A DNA stretch of 11,873 nt from Methylobacteriaceae bacterium (lineage in GTDB: Bacteria; Pseudomonadota; Alphaproteobacteria; Rhizobiales; Beijerinckiaceae). Made by a program: the position numbers and the translations under genes. How positions within the stretch are numbered: the first letter of the stretch is position 1; the number at the start of each line of letters is the position of its first letter. Under the pieces are notes generated by a model. The model worked only from the letters and a program-made list of their open reading frames with translations, was not told the origin of the DNA and made no database searches. Location: positions 1 through 11,873 of the forward strand of contig JAFAPJ010000335.1 in assembly GCA_019247255.1 (NCBI GenBank). The letters run 5' to 3'. Below are positions 1 to 5,338 of this stretch, piece after piece.

Positions 1-120
1 GCGACGCTCGACGCCGCGCGCCGCCTGCCGCGCGGCCCAGGCCTTCCGGGCAAGCACGAGCTCCTGCGAGCGGGCGTGCTCGCGCTCGTCCACGGCGTGG
101 CGCCGGGCAAGAAACTTTAG
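1..120 (+). CDS. C-terminal end of an unidentified protein (5' partial)
   Basis: Reading frame 1 is open from the first base and ends at a TAG codon at 118-120, giving the last 39 residues of a protein that begins outside the window. The peptide is rich in Ala, Leu, Arg and Gly, contains LPGKHELLRAG near its middle and ends GVAPGKKL. About 34 of 39 third codon positions are G or C, as in the neighbouring genes, which supports it being coding. I do not recognise the family from so short a tail. The stop lies 19 bases before the ATG of the AraC regulator, so the two may be cotranscribed. Confidence 0.45.
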   Translation, partial: ATLDAARRLPRGPGLPGKHELLRAGVLALVHGVAPGKKL

Positions 121-139
121 CGCCTGCGCAGGGGCGGTG

Positions 140-1078
140 ATGAATCGCGAGATCTGGAGAGTCGAAACGCGTCGCGCCGGGGAGCAAAGGCGCGGCTCTC
201 CGGATGGCCGAGACCTCGCCGCGCTCACGCGGTCGCGCCCGAACGTGCGCCCCCGCGAGGCCCTGCCGCTCGCGGACGGGGTCGAGACGCTGCTCTTCGA
301 CGCGAAGGCCGGCGAGGCGAACGGGATCGCCTGCAGCGCCTACCGTCTCAGCTACGCGGTGATCGGCGAGGCGCGCCACCGGCGCTGGAAGGACGGCCAG
401 GCCATCGTGGCCGGCGCTCTCCCCAGCCGGTCGGTCAGCCTGATCGAGCCGGGCGTGACGCCCCGCTCGGTCGTGGGTCGGCATGTCCGCCTGCTCCATG
501 TCTGCCTGCCCGAGGCGACGCTGAAGGCCCGCGCGGAGGTGTTGGGCCTCCATCCGCTCGGGTTGGAGCTGGTCGATCCTCTCTTCCGCGCCGACGCGGT
601 GCTCGACGCGCTCTTCTCATGGCTCGCCGAAGCGCTGGCGAGCCCTGCGCCGTCCGCGGCGTTGACGGCGCAGATCGCCGGCGAGGCGATCGTCGCTCGC
701 TTCCTCCAGAGCTGGTCGAACCGCAGCCCGCAGCCGCTCCGCGCGGAGGGCGGCCTCGCTGCCGGGCCCCTGCGCCGTGTGTGCGACGCGATGAGCGACC
801 GCCTGGCGGACGATCTCTCGCTGGCGGATCTCGCTGCCTTGGCCGGGCTCTCGCCCTCCTACTTCTCCCGCGCGTTCAAGCAGGCCACCGGCGTGTCGCC
901 GCTCAAATGGCGGGAGGAGCGCCGGCTGGAACGGGCCAAGGCCCTGCTGCTGCGCGGCGATCTGTCGTTGGCCGAGGTCGCGCTCTCCGTGGGCTTCTCG
1001 GCGCAGCCGCAATTCACCACTGCCTTCCGGCGCCTGACCGGGTCCACGCCCGGACGATGGCGGCGGGCGAACAGCTGA
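140..1078 (+). CDS. AraC-family transcriptional regulator
   Basis: This is a cytoplasmic DNA-binding regulator of about 312 residues, normal for the family. The last ~100 residues form the AraC/XylS double helix-turn-helix domain: the first HTH lies around residues 226-251 (SLADLAALAGLSPSYFSRAF) and the second around 275-301 (LSLAEVALSVGFSAQPQF), followed by the typical TGSTPGRWRR end. The N-terminal ~200 residues should form the sensor domain but show no motif that names a ligand. I chose ATG 140 because AGGGG at 130-134 lies 5 bases upstream; the adjacent GTG at 137 is too close. The gene directly precedes a hydrolase/cupin pair on the same strand, and the 90-base gap between them carries a direct repeat 20 bases apart, which fits binding by this type of protein. 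It is most likely a local activator of that pair. The family is certain; the target is inferred. Confidence 0.93.
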   Translation: MNREIWRVETRRAGEQRRGSPDGRDLAALTRSRPNVRPREALPLADGVETLLFDAKAGEANGIACSAYRLSYAVIGEARHRRWKDGQAIVAGALPSRSVSLIEPGVTPRSVVGRHVRLLHVCLPEATLKARAEVLGLHPLGLELVDPLFRADAVLDALFSWLAEALASPAPSAALTAQIAGEAIVARFLQSWSNRSPQPLRAEGGLAAGPLRRVCDAMSDRLADDLSLADLAALAGLSPSYFSRAFKQATGVSPLKWREERRLERAKALLLRGDLSLAEVALSVGFSAQPQFTTAFRRLTGSTPGRWRRANS

Positions 1079-1088
1079 GACCGAGGGG

Positions 1089-1120
1089 CGTCCGGCGAAA
1101 CGTGGGGTCGTCCGGAGAAA
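1089..1120 (+). promoter_or_regulatory. Tandem direct repeat, candidate AraC-type operator
   Basis: Two 12-base copies, CGTCCGGCGAAA at 1089-1100 and CGTCCGGAGAAA at 1109-1120, match at 11 of 12 positions, and their starts are exactly 20 bases apart, about two helical turns. Direct repeats with this spacing are a usual binding arrangement for AraC/XylS activators. They lie between the AraC gene and the hydrolase gene, ending 48 bases before its ATG. A weak -10-like GATAGG around 1139-1144 downstream, without a good -35 box, would fit an activator-dependent promoter. Binding is inferred. Confidence 0.55.
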
Positions 1121-1168
1121 GATCGCGATCGGCCTCGCTGATAGGTGTGGCGGCCCTGGAGGATCGCC

Positions 1169-1840
1169 ATGACCGAGGCCCGCTACCTTGAATTCCTCAC
1201 CGCCGAGAACTGCGCTCTCCTGCTGATCGACCACCAGACCGGGACGATGCTCGGCGTCCAGGACATCCGGCTCGACCAGTTCCGCTCCAACGTCCTGGCG
1301 CTCGCCAATATCGGCAAGGTGCACGGGCTGCCCACGATCCTGACCGCGAGCTATGCGGACGGTCCGAACGGCCCGCTTATGCCCGAGCTGCTCGCCCTCT
1401 TCCCGGACGCGCCCAACATCTCGCGCCCCGGCTGGATCAACGCCTGGGAGGACCCGAACTTCCGCGACGCCGTGAAGGCGACCGGGCGCAAGAAGCTCAT
1501 CATGGCGGGCGTGACCACGGACGTCTGCCTGTACTTTCCCGTGCTCTCGGCGCTGGCGGAAGGGTACGAGGTCTATGCCGTCTACGACGCCTCGGGCTGC
1601 TGGGACACCATGAGCCAGCTCACCTCCTGCATGCGGCTCAGCCAAGCCGGCGCGATCGTCTGCAACTGGGCGGTGATCGCCGCCATGCTGCAATGGGATT
1701 GGCGGCGTCCGACGGCGGCCGGCACTCTCGCCCATGTGTTCGGCGGACACCTGCCCTTCTACGAGTGGCTCTCCAATAATCAGGCCTACACGAAGGGCGC
1801 CGAGGCGAGAGCCTCGGGAGCGCAGGGAGCCTCGTCATGA
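1169..1840 (+). CDS. Isochorismatase-family (YcaC-like) cysteine hydrolase
   Basis: This 223-residue cytoplasmic protein belongs to the isochorismatase/nicotinamidase superfamily. D21 in LLIDHQTG is the usual catalytic aspartate. The GVTTDVC stretch (114-120) carries the cis-peptide turn and the nucleophile C120. GPNGPLMPEL and RPGWINAW are hallmarks of the YcaC subgroup. The third triad position, Lys in many family members, appears to be R86 here, as I recall for YcaC itself. YcaC-like enzymes have no firmly known substrate; isochorismate cleavage is unlikely because there are no siderophore genes nearby. I chose ATG 1169 because GGAGG at 1158-1162 is well placed, whereas a GTG 24 bases upstream lacks a site. 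The stop codon overlaps the cupin start as ATGA, so the two are translationally coupled. The upstream AraC gene and the direct repeat suggest induced expression. Confidence 0.9.
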   Translation: MTEARYLEFLTAENCALLLIDHQTGTMLGVQDIRLDQFRSNVLALANIGKVHGLPTILTASYADGPNGPLMPELLALFPDAPNISRPGWINAWEDPNFRDAVKATGRKKLIMAGVTTDVCLYFPVLSALAEGYEVYAVYDASGCWDTMSQLTSCMRLSQAGAIVCNWAVIAAMLQWDWRRPTAAGTLAHVFGGHLPFYEWLSNNQAYTKGAEARASGAQGASS

Positions 1841-2391
1841 CGCCCGGTGAGATGTCCGCGCTCGCGGTTAACCTGCCGTTCCGGACCTCGCGCGACGAGG
1901 CGCCAGCCTTTTGGATGTACGACATCCTCTGGGTCCCGCTGGTCGAGGGACACCAGACGGGCGGCAGCTTCTCGGTCATCGAGCAGTGGATGCGCAAGGG
2001 TTCGGGCGCGCTCGTTCCCCATGTCCACCATTTCTCGGACGAGTGGTTCTACATCCTGGAGGGCGGCCTGACGTTCACGGTCGACGGCAGGACCGTCACG
2101 GGCTCGCCGGGGGACAGCATCTGGGTCGCGCGCGGGACGGTGCACAACTTCGTGGTGACGAGCGAGATGTGCCACGTGCTGAACGGCTACACGCCGGCGG
2201 GCTTCGAGCAGGTGATCAAGCACTTGGCGTCGCCGGCCGAGCGCCGCGAACTGCCTCCGGCGGACATGCCGAAGCCCGACGATCGGACGATCACGCTCAT
2301 CTACAACAACTTCTGGAGCGCGGAGGCCGGGCTCGGCTGGGCGAGGACGCGCGACGACCCCCGCAGCGGCCGACGGGTCGACGGCGTCTGA
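1837..2391 (+). CDS. Single-domain cupin protein (Cupin_2 type)
   Basis: This 184-residue protein has one conserved cupin barrel. Motif 1 is PHVHHFSDEWFYILEG, giving metal ligands H62, H64 and E69. Motif 2 is PGDSIWVARGTVHNF, giving the fourth ligand H103. All four expected ligands are present, so it probably binds Fe, Mn, Ni or another divalent metal. Proteins of this type act as dioxygenases (quercetinase-like), isomerases or ligand sensors, and the sequence alone does not say which. The ATG overlaps the hydrolase stop codon (ATGA), with AGGGAG at 1824-1829 as ribosome binding site. It is the last gene of the two-gene unit. After its stop come 163 bases without a gene, holding only GC-rich short hairpins and no T tract. 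No signal peptide is seen, so it is cytoplasmic. Confidence 0.88.
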   Translation: MTPGEMSALAVNLPFRTSRDEAPAFWMYDILWVPLVEGHQTGGSFSVIEQWMRKGSGALVPHVHHFSDEWFYILEGGLTFTVDGRTVTGSPGDSIWVARGTVHNFVVTSEMCHVLNGYTPAGFEQVIKHLASPAERRELPPADMPKPDDRTITLIYNNFWSAEAGLGWARTRDDPRSGRRVDGV

Positions 2392-2554
2392 CCCGCCCGG
2401 CGGGAGGAGGGTCGGCGCGGAGCGCTGCGACCTCGGTCCTGAGACGAGCGCGGCAGGGGAGCTCGGCAGCGAGGAGGTTCTTGCCGGGGCCGGCGAGGTC
2501 CGGCAGATCGGGTGAGCGTTCGCCGCCACCGCCTCGCAAGGTCTCCGCCGCCGC

Positions 2555-3091
2555 ATGAGCCGCCCCGCCCGAATTCGTCGTCTCGACGGCCCTCAAGCCG
2601 CCGCCGCGATCGGCGCGCTCGCCGACGTCCTGGTCGATTGCGTCGAGGGCGGCGCCTCGGTCAGCTTCATGCTGCCGATCGCCCGGGCGACCGCGGAGGC
2701 GTTCTGGCGCGGCGTCGCGGACGGGGTGGCGCGCGGCGAGCGCGCGCTTCTCGTCGCGGAGGACCCGGAGACCGACGAGGTGATCGGGACCGTGCAGCTC
2801 GTTCTCGCCCAGCCCGAGAACCAGCCGCACCGGGCCGACCTCTCCAAGATGCTGGTGCATCGCCGCGCCCGCAATCGCGGGGTCGGCGGCGACCTCATGC
2901 GCGCCGCCGAGGCCGCGGCCCGCGATCACGGCAAGACGCTGCTCGTGCTCGACACGGCCTCGCCCGAGGCCGAGCGCGTCTACGAGCGGGCGGGCTGGAT
3001 CCGCGTCGGCACGATCCCGAACTACGCCTTGATGCCCGACGGGCCGCCCTGCGCCACCACGATCTTCTACAAGGAGATCGCGCAGGCCTGA
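2555..3091 (+). CDS. GNAT-family N-acetyltransferase
   Basis: This 178-residue protein is a typical single GNAT domain, predicted to move an acetyl group from acetyl-CoA to an amine on an unknown substrate. The acetyl-CoA pyrophosphate-binding motif A is RRARNRGVGGDLM around residues 103-115, preceded by the beta strand LSKMLVH. The C-terminal part has ASPEAERVYERAGWIRVG (135-152), the usual motif B region, in which the Tyr is often the general acid. The ATG at 2555 gives a complete domain, but its ribosome binding site is weak (AAGG about 13 bases upstream). It stands 163 bases after the cupin and 78 bases before DUF2852, so it may be a single-gene unit. The family is clear; the substrate is not. 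Confidence 0.88.
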   Translation: MSRPARIRRLDGPQAAAAIGALADVLVDCVEGGASVSFMLPIARATAEAFWRGVADGVARGERALLVAEDPETDEVIGTVQLVLAQPENQPHRADLSKMLVHRRARNRGVGGDLMRAAEAAARDHGKTLLVLDTASPEAERVYERAGWIRVGTIPNYALMPDGPPCATTIFYKEIAQA

Positions 3092-3130
3092 GCCGGTCGG
3101 CCACCTCTTGAAAAGCGCTCGGCGCAAGAG

Positions 3131-3157
3131 CATGTGAATGTTGTTGACATTCACATG
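3131..3157 (+). promoter_or_regulatory. Perfect 11-bp inverted repeat, candidate operator or leader hairpin
   Basis: CATGTGAATGT at 3131-3141 and its exact reverse complement ACATTCACATG at 3147-3157 flank a 5-base spacer, TGTTG. The stretch is AT-rich in a very GC-rich window. It ends one base before the GAGG ribosome binding site (3159-3162) of the DUF2852 gene. A TTGACA (3144-3149) sits inside it, but the matching -10 would fall over the start codon, so it is probably not a -35 box. A TTGAAA at 3108-3113 could be the -35 of a promoter whose -10 overlaps the palindrome, which would suit a repressor site. As RNA it would form a stable hairpin beside the ribosome binding site. Confidence 0.6.
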
Positions 3158-3169
3158 CGAGGTTTCGCG

Positions 3170-3595
3170 ATGTCCTGTGCCTCTCACCAAACCTGGAACG
3201 CGGGGTCGTTCGCCTCAAGCCCGCGGGGTCGCCGCGCGCTGGAGATCGTGGGCCTCGTCTTCGCCTTCATCCATGTCTGGCCGCTCGCGCTCGCCTACAT
3301 CGCCTGGAAGTTCGCCGGCTATCCGGTGCCGGCCGGCTGGCGCGACTGGGCGAAGAACGGGCCCGCGCAGGCCTTCAACGACCTGCGCTGGAACGCCGCC
3401 GGCATGGGCTCCTCGGGCAATCGCGCCTTCGACGAGTATCGCCGCGCCGAGCTTGAGAGGCTCGAGGCCGAGCGCCGCAAGCTCGACGACGAGGCGCGCT
3501 CCTTCCGCGAGTTCGTCGAGGAGCTGAAGCGCGCGAAGGATCGCGAGGAGTTCGACGCCTTCATGGCTCGCCGCCGCGGCTCGACCAACGGCTGA
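3170..3595 (+). CDS. DUF2852 family membrane-anchored protein
   Basis: This protein of about 141 residues matches the DUF2852 pattern common in Hyphomicrobiales. One hydrophobic segment (about 25-48) with FAFIHVWPLALAYIAWKFAGY is a likely transmembrane helix or re-entrant hairpin. A short linker with GWRDWAKNGP and FNDLRWN follows, then a charged coiled-coil-like region rich in Glu, Arg and Lys (about 88-126) and the tail FDAFMARRRG. The function of the family is not known. In-frame GTG 3134 and ATG 3155 are possible starts, but both lie inside the palindrome; ATG 3170 has GAGG at 3159-3162, so I prefer it. An intrinsic terminator follows the stop codon at once, and the palindrome upstream suggests the gene has its own regulated promoter. 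Confidence 0.85.
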   Translation: MSCASHQTWNAGSFASSPRGRRALEIVGLVFAFIHVWPLALAYIAWKFAGYPVPAGWRDWAKNGPAQAFNDLRWNAAGMGSSGNRAFDEYRRAELERLEAERRKLDDEARSFREFVEELKRAKDREEFDAFMARRRGSTNG

Positions 3596-3599
3596 CCTT

Positions 3600-3637
3600 G
3601 GACCGGACTGGCGGGCCCGCCCGCCGGTCCTTTCGTT
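3600..3637 (+). terminator. Rho-independent terminator after the DUF2852 gene
   Basis: GGACCGG at 3600-3606 pairs with CCGGTCC at 3624-3630, and the GC-rich 17-base interior can pair further. The T-rich run TTTCGTTT follows directly at 3631-3638. It begins 4 bases after the DUF2852 stop and so separates that gene from the ThiE-like operon. Confidence 0.75.
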
Positions 3638-3719
3638 TGAGCCGGGCGTCCGGGTTTCGCCGCAATCGGCCCGGATGAGGCGGGGGCGAACGGCGCGCCC
3701 GGCCGTCGCCACGACCGCG

Positions 3720-4379
3720 ATGACCGACCAACCCCGCCTTTTCCTGCTCACGCCCGTCCTGGACGAGGTCGAGCCTTTCCTGCCTCGTCTCACCGCGGCC
3801 CTCGGGAGCGGCGCGGTCGCGGCGCTCCTCCTCCGCCTGCGGCCGGACACCGACGAGCGCGCGCTCGTCAATCGCGTGAAGGCGGTCGTGACGGCGGCGC
3901 GCGCGAGCGAGACGGCCGTTATCGTGGCGGGTCCCCCGACGCCGCTTCTCGCAACCGTCGCGGTTCGGGGGGGCGCGGACGGCGCCCATACGGAAGACTT
4001 GGGCGCGATCCGGGCGTTGCGCGATGCCTTGAAGGCCGAACGCTCCCTCGGGGTCGGCGGTCTGCGCACGAAGCACGCCGCCATGGAGGCGGGCGAAGCG
4101 GGCGTCGATTACCTGCTGTTCGGCGAGCCGCGACCCGACGGCTACGTGCCGGACCCGGACCTCACCATGGAGCGGGCGACCTGGTGGGCCGAGATCTTCG
4201 AGCCGCCCTGCGCGGCCTATGCGGCAAGCCTTTCGGACGTGGCCGACGCGGCCGCGACGGGCGCCGAATTCGTAGCCCTCGCGGATGCCGTCTGGGACCA
4301 CCCCGAAGGACCGGCGTCTGGGATCGTGGCCGCAATGCGCGCCATCGCGGCCGCGAAGGCCGGGGAAGGCGTCGCGTGA
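3720..4379 (+). CDS. Thiamine-phosphate synthase (ThiE/TenI) superfamily protein, divergent
   Basis: This 219-residue protein has the length and outline of the ThiE/TenI TIM-barrel superfamily: an N-terminal RLFLLTPVLDEV strand, a GADGAH step near 85-90, GVGGLRTKHAAMEA near 111-124, and GVDYLLFGEP near 128-137. Genuine ThiE joins HMP-pyrophosphate to thiazole phosphate. Here the motifs for that are altered: INDR is replaced by VAGPP, the GQ-x-D step by TED, and the phosphate-binding C-terminal loops are not recognisable. It is therefore probably not a working thiamine-phosphate synthase. No THI-box riboswitch is visible upstream. ATG 3720 matches the family N-terminus; an in-frame ATG at 3675 is an alternative, and neither has a clear ribosome binding site. 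Its stop overlaps the next start (GTGA), making it the first gene of an operon with the Sel1 and GH3 genes. Confidence 0.75.
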   Translation: MTDQPRLFLLTPVLDEVEPFLPRLTAALGSGAVAALLLRLRPDTDERALVNRVKAVVTAARASETAVIVAGPPTPLLATVAVRGGADGAHTEDLGAIRALRDALKAERSLGVGGLRTKHAAMEAGEAGVDYLLFGEPRPDGYVPDPDLTMERATWWAEIFEPPCAAYAASLSDVADAAATGAEFVALADAVWDHPEGPASGIVAAMRAIAAAKAGEGVA

Positions 4380-5338
4380 GGACGCGGCTTGCCCTGGCGG
4401 CGCTGCTGGCGCTGGCCCTTCCTCTACCGCCGGCCGCGGCCGCGCCCGACAAGCCGGCCCCCGCCGCCAAGAATGCGGCGCCTGCGAACCCCGAGAGCGC
4501 TTCGGACGGGGACCTCGCCTACGGGGCCTACCAGCGCGGCTTCTACAAGGCGGCGCTCGTCGCCGCGACCGAACGCGTGCAACGGGACCCGAAGGACGCG
4601 GCCGCCATGACGCTCGTCGGCGAGCTCTACAACCAGGGGCTCGGCGTCCGGCTGGATCCGGCCGAGGCCGCGGCCTGGTACCGCCTGGCCGCCAAGACGG
4701 GCGACGCCCACGCAATGGCGTCGCTCGGCCTCATGGCGATCGACGGCCGGGGCCTCGCGAAGGACCCGAAAGCCGGGCGCGACTGGCTTGAGAAGGCGGC
4801 GGCGCTCGGCGAACCGACGGCCGCCTACAACCTCGCGCTCATCCTTCTCTCGACGGGCGGTCCGACCGAGCTCGCGCGCGCCGCGAGCCTCCTCAAGGTC
4901 GCGGCCGAGGCGGAGATCGGCGACGCGCAGCACGATCTCGGCGTGCTCTACTCGCGCGGCGAGGGCGTGGCGAAGAGCCCCGAGGAGGCCGCGAAGCTCT
5001 ACCTGCGCGCGGCGAAGAACGGGTCGATCGCCGGCGAGGTTGAGCTCGCGATCGTGCTCTTCAACGGCGACGGGGTGCCGAAGAACGAGGTCGCGGCGGC
5101 CCGCCTGTTCCGCCGGGCCGCCTTGCGGGGCAACGCCATCGCGCAGAACCGCCTCGCGCGCCTTTATGCGACCGGCCGGGGCGTGCCGCGCAACCTCACC
5201 GAGGCCGCGGCCTGGCACCTCGTCGCGGCCGGCAAGGGCCTCCCCGACGCGTGGCTCGACGGGACCTTGAAGGACCTGCCCGCCGCCGACCGCAGCCGGG
5301 CCGAGCAGCTCGCGGTCGAACGGGCGAGCGCTCTCTGA
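4376..5338 (+). CDS. Secreted Sel1-repeat (TPR-like) protein
   Basis: This 320-residue protein starts with a signal peptide (RTRLALAALLALAL, then a PPAAAA cleavage region near residue 23) and an Ala/Pro-rich linker. From about residue 74 to 290 it consists of some six consecutive 36-residue Sel1-like repeats, recognisable by recurring LYNQGLGV, LYSRGEGV and LYATGRGV with following AAxWYRLAA-type helices. Sel1 repeats form a curved helical solenoid that binds other proteins; there is no catalytic motif. The GTG at 4376 overlaps the preceding TGA (GTGA) and has GGGGAAGG at 4362-4369, so coupling to the ThiE-like gene is likely. An open frame extends further upstream but lies within that gene. 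It is probably a periplasmic scaffold or adaptor; its partner is unknown, though the next gene also makes an exported protein. Confidence 0.87.
   Translation: MRTRLALAALLALALPLPPAAAAPDKPAPAAKNAAPANPESASDGDLAYGAYQRGFYKAALVAATERVQRDPKDAAAMTLVGELYNQGLGVRLDPAEAAAWYRLAAKTGDAHAMASLGLMAIDGRGLAKDPKAGRDWLEKAAALGEPTAAYNLALILLSTGGPTELARAASLLKVAAEAEIGDAQHDLGVLYSRGEGVAKSPEEAAKLYLRAAKNGSIAGEVELAIVLFNGDGVPKNEVAAARLFRRAALRGNAIAQNRLARLYATGRGVPRNLTEAAAWHLVAAGKGLPDAWLDGTLKDLPAADRSRAEQLAVERASAL

Noticed and set aside
2392..2554. 163-base gap after the cupin gene as a possible small gene or RNA
   Set aside because: It contains only short GC-rich inverted repeats without a T tract, and no start with a ribosome binding site followed by a believable peptide.
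3133..3155. TGTGA...TCACA within the palindrome as a CRP/FNR-type site
   Set aside because: The halves are 13 bases apart instead of the 6 required for CRP, so it does not fit.
3144..3172. TTGACA inside the palindrome as the -35 box of the DUF2852 gene
   Set aside because: With normal spacing the -10 (GCGATG) is poor and would overlap the start codon, putting transcription start inside the gene.
2297..3190. Minus-strand open frame of 297 codons across the 2392-2554 gap and the GNAT gene
   Set aside because: It runs opposite the clear GNAT domain, shows no recognisable motif and probably stays open only because of high GC.
3638..3719. TPP (THI-box) riboswitch before the ThiE-like gene
   Set aside because: Only simple GC stems such as TCCGGG/CCCGGA are present; the conserved CUGAGA and ACCUGAUC elements are missing.
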